In this document: positions 6,242 to 13,809 of the stretch, in pieces | Position numbering within the stretch: position 1 is the stretch's first letter | Layout: every line of letters begins with the position of its first letter | Assembly: GCA_934518555.1 (NCBI GenBank) | Contig: CAKSXW010000023.1 | Coordinates: 1 to 26,651 of the forward strand | Length of the DNA stretch: 26,651 nucleotides | Source of the DNA: an uncultured Faecalibacterium sp. | Lineage (GTDB): Bacteria > Bacillota > Clostridia > Oscillospirales > Ruminococcaceae | Direction: 5' to 3' | Notes under the pieces: model-generated | Seen by the model: only the letters and a program-made list of their open reading frames with translations | Told to the model about the DNA's origin: nothing | Databases searched by the model: none | Position numbers and translations under genes: made by a program

Positions 6242-8152
6242 ATGAAGCGCCGTGAATTTATGAAGCTCTCTGCCGCTGCTGCACTGGGGACCACTGTGGC
6301 TGCCATGGCACCTTCGGCTCTGGCCGCCAAGGACCGGCAGGAGACCAATGCCGCTCTGCGGACCGCACTGGACCGCAAGAACGCTGCCATGGGCCGTGGC
6401 GAGGGCAAGACCTTTGCCTATGACCCGGAAAACCCCTACCTGAACGTGAACGTGGGCCTGTTCCATGAGGTGCCCGTTACCGTCAACGGCGAGACCGCTG
6501 GTCTGGCCACCTACTACCTGCCTGACGGCATGGACCCCTGGGCTCCGGCTGCCATCATCATGACCCCGGACCACACCACCGCCAAGGCCTTTGCCAGCTC
6601 TGCCACCGGCCTGCTGTGGCGTGCAGTGGCCCAGAAGAACCACATCGGCCTGGCCTTTATCGGCCCCAAGGACGGCGAGACCTGGAACCTGACCCTGAGC
6701 CCGGAGGGCCGTGACGACGCCACCGTGCTGGACGCTCTGTACCAGCTGATGCGGAAAAAGAGCACCAAGCTGAAGGGTGCTTTCTCTATGGATAAGTCTC
6801 ACACCGCTCTGGTGGGCTACAAGGAGGGCGGTGCTGCCGCTCTACTGTTCGGCGGCCGCTGGGCCAGCGATTTCAGCTCCATCTGCGCTGTGGAGGCTAC
6901 CGAAGTGCCTGCTGCATCTCTGGAGGCTGTGGGCGGCCGGTATGTGCTGCCCTTCCCCGGTGACACCACCCGGGGCGTGGAAGAAGAAGCCATTGCTGCC
7001 AACACCGTGGACACCCCTGTGTGGTTCATCCGCTCCAAGGCCGACACCACCAACAAGGCAGCCCTGGATTATTACCTGAAGGCCAACCAGGCAGTGGCAA
7101 AGGGCAATGGCGTGTACGCCACCACCCGTGCCGGTTCTGCCTCTGAGGTGTGGGTCACCGAAAAGATCCAGTGCCCTGCCACCATCTGGAAGAAGTTCTC
7201 CGGCCAGAACAAGCGTTTCATGGCAATGCAGCTGCCGGGCCGTGTGGCCAAGGCAGAGGACTTCAGCCGCAGCGGCTTTGACATCCACGAGGAGTGGGTC
7301 AACGGCGAGCTGCGCCGCTGGATGGTCTATGTGCCCACCAGCTACAACGGCAGCAAGGAAGTGCCCCTGGTGCTGGTGATGCACGGCTACACCGCCTCCA
7401 TGTACGCCATTGCAGAGGAGTCCCGTTGGTACGACGTGGCAGAGCGTAACGGCTTTATCGTGGTGTTTGCCCAGGGCCTGGTGCGCCCGGCAGACCTGAT
7501 GGGCAACATCCCCACTGCCATGTGGCTGGCAGGTGCCTTCTCCGGCCTGGCTGGCAAGGATACCGACCCCACGGTGGACCTGCAGTTCATCAACAGTCTG
7601 CTGGACCGCATGGAGCAGGATTACCGTATCGACAAGAGCCGTGTGTACGCCACCGGCCACTCCAACGGCAGCTTGATGACCTGGGCAACGGGCTGCAGCT
7701 TTACCCATCGCTTTGCCGCCATTGCACCCGTTGGCTATATGTCCACTCCCATGGAGGGCTTGGACCCCACCCTGCTGCTGCCTACCTGGACTTTCCTGGG
7801 TGAGTATGACTCGGCTGGCGTGGCACAGCTGGTGGAAGGCAACGGCACTGTGAAGGCTCTCCAGGGCTGGAACGCCCACAACGGCACCAACGAAAAGGCT
7901 GTGGTGGAGAGCACCTCCTATGAGGGCTCCTTTGTGACCAAGAGCTTTATGGGCCAGGGCAATGTGCCTCTGGTGAAGTACACCGTCGTGAAGGATACTC
8001 CCCATGTCTACCTCCAGGAGGAGAGCGTGGCCATCTGGGACGAGTTCTTTACCCAGTACACCCGCGGCGCAGACGGCACCCTGTACTACCAGGGCGCACC
8101 TGTGGCAGCCGGGACCTATGAGGCCGGTGCCAACTGGTATGCTGCAAAATAA
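6242..8152 (+). CDS. Exported two-domain alpha/beta-hydrolase (PHB-depolymerase/feruloyl-esterase-like)
   Basis: The ATG at 6242 follows GGAAGGAG by 7 bp; an open frame continues upstream but has no start signal. The 636-residue product starts with a twin-arginine signal (KRREFMK, then a hydrophobic stretch to PSALAAK at about 24-30), implying folded export by Tat. The C-terminal half (about 345-610) is an LpqC/PHB-depolymerase-type esterase. It has the oxyanion segment VLVMHGY (377-383), nucleophile elbow GHSNG with S474, a likely acid at E521/D523 (LGEYDS), and H588 in DTPHVY. The N-terminal half (about 65-320) also resembles a hydrolase fold, but its elbow reads VGYKEGG (191-197), with Lys at the serine position. 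The substrate is unknown; ester cleavage of plant or polymer material is a guess from the family. Confidence 0.85.
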   Translation: MKRREFMKLSAAAALGTTVAAMAPSALAAKDRQETNAALRTALDRKNAAMGRGEGKTFAYDPENPYLNVNVGLFHEVPVTVNGETAGLATYYLPDGMDPWAPAAIIMTPDHTTAKAFASSATGLLWRAVAQKNHIGLAFIGPKDGETWNLTLSPEGRDDATVLDALYQLMRKKSTKLKGAFSMDKSHTALVGYKEGGAAALLFGGRWASDFSSICAVEATEVPAASLEAVGGRYVLPFPGDTTRGVEEEAIAANTVDTPVWFIRSKADTTNKAALDYYLKANQAVAKGNGVYATTRAGSASEVWVTEKIQCPATIWKKFSGQNKRFMAMQLPGRVAKAEDFSRSGFDIHEEWVNGELRRWMVYVPTSYNGSKEVPLVLVMHGYTASMYAIAEESRWYDVAERNGFIVVFAQGLVRPADLMGNIPTAMWLAGAFSGLAGKDTDPTVDLQFINSLLDRMEQDYRIDKSRVYATGHSNGSLMTWATGCSFTHRFAAIAPVGYMSTPMEGLDPTLLLPTWTFLGEYDSAGVAQLVEGNGTVKALQGWNAHNGTNEKAVVESTSYEGSFVTKSFMGQGNVPLVKYTVVKDTPHVYLQEESVAIWDEFFTQYTRGADGTLYYQGAPVAAGTYEAGANWYAAK

Positions 8153-8166
8153 CCTGACCAAATGAC

Positions 8167-8210
8167 AACAGCGGCCCCTCTGCCTTTCCGGCAGAGGGGC
8201 CGTTGCGTTT
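8167..8210. terminator. Bidirectional terminator between convergent esterase and MATE genes
   Basis: A strong stem GCGGCCCCTCTGCC / GGCAGAGGGGCCGT around TTTCC is followed by TTGCGTTTG on the plus strand. It lies between convergent stops at 8152 and 8227. Confidence 0.75.
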
Positions 8211-8226
8211 GTGCCGGGGCTAAGGG

Positions 8227-9555
8227 TCACAGCGCATCGCTGCGGAGGAACCGCACCAGAGCCGGCAACTCATAGGCCAGCATCAAGAACCAGCCCAGGG
8301 CGTAGCTGTAGGGCAGGGCTTCGATGTCCATGCGGAACTGGAGCACCAGCAGGGCGGCAGCAGCCACCCGGCCTGCCATGTTCAGCAGGCTGCTGTTGAG
8401 GGTGATCTTCAGGTCCCCTACGCCCCGGAAAAAGCCCTGGATGCCGTTGGTGGCGGCAGGCATCAGGTAGAACAGGGAAATGGTCCGCAAAAACCGCACC
8501 CCCAGCTCCACCACCTGGGGGTCGGTGGCAAAGAGCCGGATGATGGGCTGGGCAAAGATCAGGCAAAGGGCAGACAAGGCCAGAGCATAGACGAACTCCA
8601 GCCCCAGCCCACAGCGGAAGCCCTGCCGCACCCGGTCCTTTTTGCCGGCACCCCGGTTCTGGGCCATAAGGGTGGTCATGGCGTGGCCGATGTTCTGCTG
8701 GGGGGTGTAGGCAAAGTCGTCGATGCGGGAGGCGGCGGTAAAGGCCGCCATGGCATTGACGCCCATGGTATTCACGATGGCCTGCACGGCGATCTTGCCC
8801 AGCTGCACTGTGGCCTGCTGCATGGCACTGGCCCAGCCGTAGCTGACGGTCTTTCGCAGCAGCTTGCCGTCAAATACCAGCCACCGACGGCCCAGCTGCA
8901 GCACCGGGACACGCCAGCGGATGTAAAGGCCGCAGAGCAGGCAGCACAGGGCCTCGCTGAGGACGGTGGACAGGGCGCAGCCCTCGCTGCCCCAGCCCAG
9001 GGCCTGGACGAAAAACAGGTCGCCGCCAATGTTCAGCACGGCGCTGATCATCAAAAAGTACAGGGCGCTTTTGCTGTCCCCCAGGGCCCGGAGGGTGGCG
9101 GCCAGAAAGTTATAGATAAAGGTGAACAGCAGCCCGGCAAACACGATCCGCAGGTAGTTTGTTGCCATGGGCAGGATGTCAGTAGGCACCTGCAGCAGCC
9201 GCAGCAGAGGGTCTGCCAGCAGGATGCACAGCAGAGAAAAGGCCAGGGAGAAACCAGTGCCTGCCAGGGCGGTGGTGGACACCTGCCGTTCTACCAGCCT
9301 GGTATTTCCGGCCCCAAAGGCGGTGCTCACCAGGATGCCGGCCCCCAGGCACATCCCGTTGATGAACAGGATGGCCAGGGTCATAAGGGGGTTGGCGGTG
9401 CCTACGGCAGCCAGGGCGTCCTCCCCCACAAACTTGCCCACGATGATGCTGTCGGCGGCGTTGTAGGTGAGCTGGAACAGATTGCCCAGCACCAGGGGCA
9501 CGGTGAACCGGACCAGCAGAGGGGTGATCCGGCCAGTGGTCATATCTTTGGTCAT
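8227..9555 (-). CDS. MATE-family efflux transporter
   Basis: The 442-residue product has about 12 hydrophobic segments in two similar halves, as in MatE (NorM/DinF-type) antiporters that expel cationic drugs or metabolites using Na+ or H+. Landmarks are FTVPLVLGNLFQLTYNAADS (17-36), VGKFVGEDALAAVG (39-52) and the second-half counterpart MQQATVQLGKIAVQAIVNTMGVNAMAAF. The ATG at 9555 is preceded by AAAGGACAGGAT. It lies 29 bp downstream of the cysteine-synthase-like gene on the same strand, so the two are probably co-transcribed. The exported compound is unknown. Confidence 0.93.
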   Translation of the reverse strand: MTKDMTTGRITPLLVRFTVPLVLGNLFQLTYNAADSIIVGKFVGEDALAAVGTANPLMTLAILFINGMCLGAGILVSTAFGAGNTRLVERQVSTTALAGTGFSLAFSLLCILLADPLLRLLQVPTDILPMATNYLRIVFAGLLFTFIYNFLAATLRALGDSKSALYFLMISAVLNIGGDLFFVQALGWGSEGCALSTVLSEALCCLLCGLYIRWRVPVLQLGRRWLVFDGKLLRKTVSYGWASAMQQATVQLGKIAVQAIVNTMGVNAMAAFTAASRIDDFAYTPQQNIGHAMTTLMAQNRGAGKKDRVRQGFRCGLGLEFVYALALSALCLIFAQPIIRLFATDPQVVELGVRFLRTISLFYLMPAATNGIQGFFRGVGDLKITLNSSLLNMAGRVAAAALLVLQFRMDIEALPYSYALGWFLMLAYELPALVRFLRSDAL

Positions 9556-9584
9556 GAATGATCCTGTCCTTTCCGAAAGGTCTG

Positions 9585-10493
9585 TTAAAGAATGTTCTGC
9601 CGGCCGCTGAACACTGCCAGGGCCGAGCGGCTGATGCCGTTGGCCACCAGCTTGGCGGCGGCGTGGAGGGCGGCCCCGGCACTGGGGCTGGCAGGGATAG
9701 CGTCGGTGTGCAGCACCTGCTGGGCAGCCCGTTGGGCGTCCTTGCTGGACACGGCTGCCACGTTATCCACCACATAGGAGTTGAAGTTTTTGGGCACCAG
9801 GCCAAAGCCCATGTCCGGGATGTTGTGGGGCCCGGTAACGCCGCCGGTCAGGGCCTGGCACTCCAGGGGCTCCACTGCCACGATCCGCACATCGTTGGTC
9901 CAGGCCTTGATGGTCTCGCCTACACCGGTAATGGTGCCGGCGCTGCCCACCCCCACCGTAATGGCATCCACCAGGCTGGCCCCCTCCCGGGCAATGTTGT
10001 GGAGGATGCCGGGCCCTGTGACCCGGCGGTGGTACTCCGGATTATCGTCGTTGGCCAGCCAGTTGGTGTAGTACCAGCCGTTGGCCCGGGCAGTCTGCTC
10101 CGCCAGGGCCCGGGCCCCGGCCAGGCCGCTGCGAGCCGGGCTGTGGACCACCTTGGCCCCCAGCCGCAGCAGGCTCTCCTGCCGCAGGGCCGGGGCGTCC
10201 TCTGGCATCACCAGCACCACCGGGTGCCCGGCGGTCAGGCAGGCCAGGGTCAAGGCCGTGGCAAAGGGGCCGGACACCGCCTCGATGACCGGCTGCCCCG
10301 GGGCCAGTTTGTTCTGCTGGATGGCCAGGGCCAGCATCCCCTCGGCCAGGCCGTCCCGGGCCGTGCCGGTGGGGCCGTTGAAGTCCAGATAGGCGTACAG
10401 CCGACCCTTGAGCCCCTGGGCGGCGGCGTAGCCTCGCAGCTCCACCAGGGGGCAGGAGGTAAGGGTCTGGTAAAAATTGGGGTAGATGGGCAT
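9585..10493 (-). CDS. Cysteine-synthase-family homologue lacking the PLP lysine
   Basis: The 302-residue product aligns by eye along the whole length of CysK/CysM-type fold-type II PLP enzymes. FNGPTGTARDGLA (38-50) stands for NPxGSxKDR, EAVSGPFATALTLA (71-84) for the TSGNTG loop, VGVGSAGTITGVG (180-192) for the phosphate-binding GTGGT loop, and GPHNIPDMGFGLVPKN for GPHKIQGIGxGFVPxN. The Schiff-base lysine is Arg (R46, codon CGG at 10358-10356), and the Asn of SGNTG is Pro (P76). These changes should abolish normal PLP chemistry, so it may be a pseudoenzyme or have a changed role. The gene has a good promoter and ribosome binding site (AAAAGGAGG) and no internal stops, so it is not an obvious pseudogene. 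It shares a probable operon with the MATE exporter. Confidence 0.82.
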   Translation of the reverse strand: MPIYPNFYQTLTSCPLVELRGYAAAQGLKGRLYAYLDFNGPTGTARDGLAEGMLALAIQQNKLAPGQPVIEAVSGPFATALTLACLTAGHPVVLVMPEDAPALRQESLLRLGAKVVHSPARSGLAGARALAEQTARANGWYYTNWLANDDNPEYHRRVTGPGILHNIAREGASLVDAITVGVGSAGTITGVGETIKAWTNDVRIVAVEPLECQALTGGVTGPHNIPDMGFGLVPKNFNSYVVDNVAAVSSKDAQRAAQQVLHTDAIPASPSAGAALHAAAKLVANGISRSALAVFSGRQNIL

Positions 10494-10526
10494 GGCGGCC
10501 TCCTTTTTGTGGGATACAACACCTCT

Positions 10527-10555
10527 ATCCTAACGCAAACCCCCGGGAGCGTCAA
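10527..10555 (-). promoter_or_regulatory. Promoter of the cysteine-synthase-like/MATE operon
   Basis: On the minus strand, TTGACG (10555-10550), a 17 bp spacer and TAGGAT (10532-10527), 34 bp before the ATG. Confidence 0.75.
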
Positions 10556-10618
10556 GCGGTGTTTTGGCAAAAACGGCGAATTTTTGCCGGATTTTTTGGA
10601 AAAAACCACGCCGGGCCC

Positions 10619-10647
10619 TTGACAAGGCCCAGTGGTTCTGGTATACT
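10619..10647 (+). promoter_or_regulatory. Promoter of the ylxM-ffh-rpsP cluster
   Basis: TTGACA (10619-10624), a 17 bp spacer and TATACT (10642-10647), close to the sigma-A consensus. A small hairpin, GTAAAG/CTTTAC (10653-10672), lies in the leader. Confidence 0.85.
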
Positions 10648-10717
10648 CCATCCGTAAAGCAAATGAACTTTACATCAACGAAGCCAAACAGCAGCAGGAT
10701 ACCGGGGGTCAAAGGCG

Positions 10718-11101
10718 ATGGCAAAAGATCTGGAAATGGGGTATCTGCTGGATTTTTATGGCGAGGTGCTCACGCAAAAACAGCGTGAGATGCTGCGCCA
10801 ATACTATAACGACGATCTCTCCTTGAGCGAGATCGGGGAGAACTTCGGCATCACCCGACAGGGAGCCCGGGACGCCATCAAGCACGGCGAGACCACCCTG
10901 AAGGAGCTGGAGGAAAAGGTGGGCTTTGCAGCCCGGTACCGCCGGGTGCAGCAAAAGCTGGAGGAGCTGGAGCAGCTGGTCATCGACGCACGGTTCGAGT
11001 GTACGGGGCCCGGTGCCAACCTGACCACCACGGAGTATGCCGCCACCCTCACCAGGATGCTGGGCATCATCCGCTCCATGCAAGAGGAAAACGAGAGCTG
11101 A
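10718..11101 (+). CDS. ylxM: YlxM-family SRP-associated HTH protein
   Basis: The 127-residue product is a UPF0122/YlxM protein. It has a sigma-70 region-4-like helix-turn-helix at about 18-65 (LTQKQREMLRQYYNDDLSLS, then GITRQGARDAIKHGE) followed by a charged helical tail. In Firmicutes YlxM lies directly upstream of ffh and modulates the signal recognition particle; the order here is the same. The stop is 21 bp before ffh, indicating one transcript. Its ribosome binding site is weak or oddly spaced (GGGGG at 10704-10708, AAAGG at 10711-10715), which may limit its level. Confidence 0.93.
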   Translation: MAKDLEMGYLLDFYGEVLTQKQREMLRQYYNDDLSLSEIGENFGITRQGARDAIKHGETTLKELEEKVGFAARYRRVQQKLEELEQLVIDARFECTGPGANLTTTEYAATLTRMLGIIRSMQEENES

Positions 11102-11122
11102 AACAGAAAGGAGCACCGCACA

Positions 11123-12478
11123 ATGGCATTTGAATCCCTGACCGACCGCCTTGCCGGTGTATTCAAAAAGCTGCGTGGTCACGGCAAACTCACCGAGGCG
11201 GACATCAAGGCCGCCATGCGGGAAGTGCGGATGGCCCTGCTGGAAGCTGACGTCAACTACAAGGTGGCCAAGGACTTCTGCGCCAAGGTGTCGGAGCGTG
11301 CCATGGGCCAGGAGGTCATGGAGAGCCTGACCCCGGCCCAGCAGGTAGTCAAGATCGTCAACGAGGAGCTGGTGGCTCTTATGGGCGGCGAGGAAGCTGC
11401 CCGGCTGAACATCAAGAACAAGGGCCAGACCATCATCATGCTCTGCGGCCTTCAGGGTAATGGTAAGACCACCCACGCCGCCAAGCTGGCCAAATACTTT
11501 ATCAAACAGGGCCGCCGCCCCATGCTGGTGGCCTGCGACATTTACCGCCCTGCCGCCATTGATCAGCTGCAGGTGGTGGGCAAACAGGCCGGGGCTCCGG
11601 TGTTCACTCTGCCGGGTGCCAAGCCCCCGGAGATCGCCCGGAAGGCCCTGGCCCACGCCAAGGACTACGGCAACGACATTATCATTCTGGATACCGCCGG
11701 ACGCCTGCAGATCGACGAAGTGCTGATGCAGGAGCTGGTGGATATCAAGGCTGCGGTTCCGGTGGACGAGACCCTGCTGGTGGTGGACGCCATGGCAGGT
11801 CAGGACGCCGTGAACGTGGCCAAGACCTTCAACGAGACCGTAGGCGTGGATGGCATCATCCTCACCAAGACCGACGGCGACACCCGAGGCGGTGCAGCCC
11901 TGTCGGTGCTGGCGGTCACCGGCAAGCCCATCAAGTTCCAGGGCACCGGCGAAAAGCTGGAGGACCTGGACGTGTTCCACCCCTCTCGCATGGCCAGCCG
12001 CATCCTGGGCATGGGCGATGTGCTCAGCCTCATTGAACGGGCCCAGGACGCTGCCGATGAAAAGGCAGCGGAGGAGACCGCCAAGCGGATGATGGAAAAC
12101 AAGTTCGACATGAACGATATGTTGGACCAGTTTGCACAGATCCGCAAGATGGGCGGTGTGGGTGCCATGCTCAGCATGCTGCCCGGTGGGGCCGGCATCG
12201 ACCCCAGCCAGATGGACGAAAAGGCCTTTGACCGCATCGAGGCCATCATCCATTCCATGACCAAGGAAGAACGGGAAAAGCCTTCCATCATCAACCCCAA
12301 GCGCAAGCGGCGCATTGCCGCCGGCAGCGGTACCCGGGTGGAGGATGTCAACAAGCTGCTGAAGCAGTTTGAGATGATGCAAAAGATGATGAAGCAGTTC
12401 AAAAAGAGCCCCAAGGGCTTTGCCCGCCGTCTGGGCGGCATGATGGGCAACCCCAACGCCTTCCGGGGCATGAAATAA
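11123..12478 (+). CDS. ffh: Signal recognition particle protein Ffh (SRP54)
   Basis: Ffh is the GTPase that, with SRP RNA, directs nascent membrane proteins to FtsY and the translocon. The 451-residue product shows an N-domain helical bundle (1-95), and a G-domain with P-loop GLQGNGKTT (109-117), CDIYRPAAIDQL, ILDTAGR, the GQDAVN loop and the specificity motif TKTDGD followed by RGGAALS. A methionine-rich M-domain runs from about 310, with KMGGVGAMLSMLPG and a basic MMQKMMKQFKKS tail. P-loop Asn113 replaces the more common Ser, and TKTDGD replaces TKLDGD; both are mild. GAAAGGAG (11105-11112) sets the start. Confidence 0.98.
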   Translation: MAFESLTDRLAGVFKKLRGHGKLTEADIKAAMREVRMALLEADVNYKVAKDFCAKVSERAMGQEVMESLTPAQQVVKIVNEELVALMGGEEAARLNIKNKGQTIIMLCGLQGNGKTTHAAKLAKYFIKQGRRPMLVACDIYRPAAIDQLQVVGKQAGAPVFTLPGAKPPEIARKALAHAKDYGNDIIILDTAGRLQIDEVLMQELVDIKAAVPVDETLLVVDAMAGQDAVNVAKTFNETVGVDGIILTKTDGDTRGGAALSVLAVTGKPIKFQGTGEKLEDLDVFHPSRMASRILGMGDVLSLIERAQDAADEKAAEETAKRMMENKFDMNDMLDQFAQIRKMGGVGAMLSMLPGGAGIDPSQMDEKAFDRIEAIIHSMTKEEREKPSIINPKRKRRIAAGSGTRVEDVNKLLKQFEMMQKMMKQFKKSPKGFARRLGGMMGNPNAFRGMK

Positions 12479-12544
12479 CCAAGGTACACAACCCCCACGG
12501 GTTTGTAACATAGAATAAAACATTTATTTTGGAGGATATCTATT

Positions 12545-12787
12545 ATGGCAGTTAAGATTCGTCTGCGCCGCGTTGGCGCCAAGAAGGCTCCCTTCTATCG
12601 TGTTGTCGTTGCTGACAGCCGCTTCCCCCGCGATGGCCGCTTCATTGAGGAGATCGGCACTTACGATCCCAACAAGGAGCCCTCTGAGGTGAAGATCGAT
12701 GCCGAGAAGGCAAAGCAGTGGATCGCTAACGGCGCTCAGCCCACTGATACCGTTCGTGTCCTGCTGAAGAAGTCCAACATTCTGTAA
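12545..12787 (+). CDS. rpsP: 30S ribosomal protein S16
   Basis: The 80-residue product is full length and starts with the family pattern [19 protein letters not shown], followed by [19 protein letters not shown] and YDPNKEP. S16 stabilises the 5' domain of 16S rRNA during 30S assembly. TTTTGGAGG lies about 10 bp before the ATG. It sits 66 bp after ffh and 17 bp before khpA, in the conserved order ffh-rpsP-khpA-rimM-trmD. A small hairpin (ACAACCC/GGGTTTGT, 12487-12508) in the ffh-rpsP gap lacks a T tract. Confidence 0.98.
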   Translation: MAVKIRLRRVGAKKAPFYRVVVADSRFPRDGRFIEEIGTYDPNKEPSEVKIDAEKAKQWIANGAQPTDTVRVLLKKSNIL

Positions 12788-12804
12788 GTAGGGAGGGCTG
12801 ACTC

Positions 12805-13038
12805 ATGCAGGAGCTGTTGCTGGCAGTTGCCCGCGGTCTCGTGGAGGACAAGGACGCCGTCAAGGTCACGGTGGACGAGCCCCGCGAGGACGGCACCATC
12901 GTCTACCACCTGAGCGTGGCAGAGGGAGATATGGGCCGTGTCATCGGCAAGCAGGGCCGGATCGCAAAAGCCATTCGTGTGGTGATGCGCGCGGCTGCTG
13001 TGCGGGTCGATGAAAAGGTCCTTGTTGAGATCGACTGA
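12805..13038 (+). CDS. khpA: KH-domain RNA-binding protein KhpA (YlqC)
   Basis: The 77-residue product is a single type-II KH domain with the RNA-binding GxxG loop as GKQG (48-51) inside MGRVIGKQGRIAKAIRVVM. KhpA usually pairs with KhpB/Jag to bind RNAs in Gram-positive cells and affects cell elongation and division. The 17 bp gap after rpsP and the ribosome binding site GGGAGGG (12791-12797) indicate co-transcription. A terminator follows within 10 bp of the stop, which is unusual because rimM normally continues the operon. Confidence 0.95.
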   Translation: MQELLLAVARGLVEDKDAVKVTVDEPREDGTIVYHLSVAEGDMGRVIGKQGRIAKAIRVVMRAAAVRVDEKVLVEID

Positions 13039-13047
13039 GCACCCTAC

Positions 13048-13080
13048 AGGCCCTTTGCCCTTGCGGCAAGGGGCCTTTTT
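13048..13080 (+). terminator. Intrinsic terminator after khpA
   Basis: The stem GGCCCtTTGCC / GGCAAGGGGCC is followed by TTTTT. It would end or attenuate the ylxM-khpA transcript before rimM. Confidence 0.85.
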
Positions 13081-13090
13081 GGTTATAGAA

Positions 13091-13138
13091 AACCCTCTCA
13101 GGCGCTTCGCACCAGCTCCCCCGAAGGGGGAGCTGGGA
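13091..13138 (+). repeat. Palindromic repeat, left copy of a MITE-like pair
   Basis: It starts AACCCTCTCAG, contains a small hairpin (GCGCTTCGC), then the palindrome CAGCTCCCCC-GAA-GGGGGAGCTG. The reverse complement of 13198-13250 has the same ends and layout. The two enclose 59 bp of unrelated DNA. Confidence 0.85.
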
Positions 13139-13197
13139 GCGGATTGTACACAGGAGCGTTCTGGAAAAACAAGCAATACACCACCTCTTTGTCAAAA

Positions 13198-13250
13198 AAG
13201 CTCCCCCCTCGGGGGAGCTGGCAATGCCGCAGGCATGGACTGAGAGGGTT
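13198..13250 (-). repeat. Palindromic repeat, right (inverted) copy of the MITE-like pair
   Basis: It reads AGCTCCCCCC-TC-GGGGGAGCTGG, then the hairpin ATGCC-GCA-GGCAT, then ACTGAGAGGGTT. It ends five bases before the rimM ribosome binding site. On the minus strand the palindrome is followed by TTTTTT and would act as a terminator. Confidence 0.85.
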
Positions 13251-13266
13251 CTTACAGGAGAAAACG

Positions 13267-13806
13267 ATGCAGCAATATCTGGAAGCCGGAAAAGTTGTTA
13301 CCACCCACGGTGTCCGGGGTGAGATGAAGCTGGAGCTTTGGTGCGACGGCGTTGATTTTTTGAAAAAGGCCGGTCGGCTGTTCCCTACGGCCCAGGGCGG
13401 CAGGGCCTATCAGATCCGGTCCATCCGGCCCCAGGGGCAGATGGCTCTGCTCCAGCTGGAGGGGGTGGACGATATGGACGCTGCCCGGGCACTGCGAGGC
13501 CAGGTGTTCTATTTTGACCGCAACGACGCCACCCTGCCGGCAGGCCGGTGGTACGTGGCAGACCTGATCGGCTGCCAGGTACGGGATGCGGACACCGGCA
13601 AGGTGTACGGCGTGGTGACCAGCGTGGACCACCCGGGGGCCCAGGATATCTACACCGTCAAGGCACCCAGCGGCAAGGAGTATATGTTCCCCGGGGTGGA
13701 CGCCTTTTTGAAGGAACGGAATCCGCCGGAGGGCTACATCCTGGTCACCCCCATTCCGGGGCTGCTGGATGATGACTTTGACAGCGAGCGAGAAGGGGAG
13801 GAATAA
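13267..13806 (+). CDS. rimM: Ribosome maturation factor RimM
   Basis: RimM binds S19 and aids assembly of the 30S head. The 179-residue product has the N-terminal beta-barrel motif GKVVTTHGVRGEMKLEL (8-24), the linker WYVADLIGCQVRD (about 97-109) and the PRC-barrel with HPGAQDIYTVKAPSGKEYMF through TPIPGLL. ACAGGAG (13254-13260) precedes the ATG at 13267. The frame is open upstream through the repeat, but no start signal is visible there. The trmD ATG lies 3 bp after the stop, so the two are translationally close. The repeat pair and khpA terminator separate it from the upstream cluster. Confidence 0.97.
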   Translation: MQQYLEAGKVVTTHGVRGEMKLELWCDGVDFLKKAGRLFPTAQGGRAYQIRSIRPQGQMALLQLEGVDDMDAARALRGQVFYFDRNDATLPAGRWYVADLIGCQVRDADTGKVYGVVTSVDHPGAQDIYTVKAPSGKEYMFPGVDAFLKERNPPEGYILVTPIPGLLDDDFDSEREGEE

Positions 13807-13809
13807 GCT

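Noticed and set aside
10709..12523. Long minus-strand open frame opposite ylxM and ffh.
   Set aside because: Shadow of ffh; no start signal and His/Leu/Gly-rich low-information sequence.
13144..13266. N-terminal extension of RimM through the repeat.
   Set aside because: No ribosome binding site precedes the earlier ATG. The extension is translated repeat DNA, and normal RimM homology begins at the ATG at 13267.
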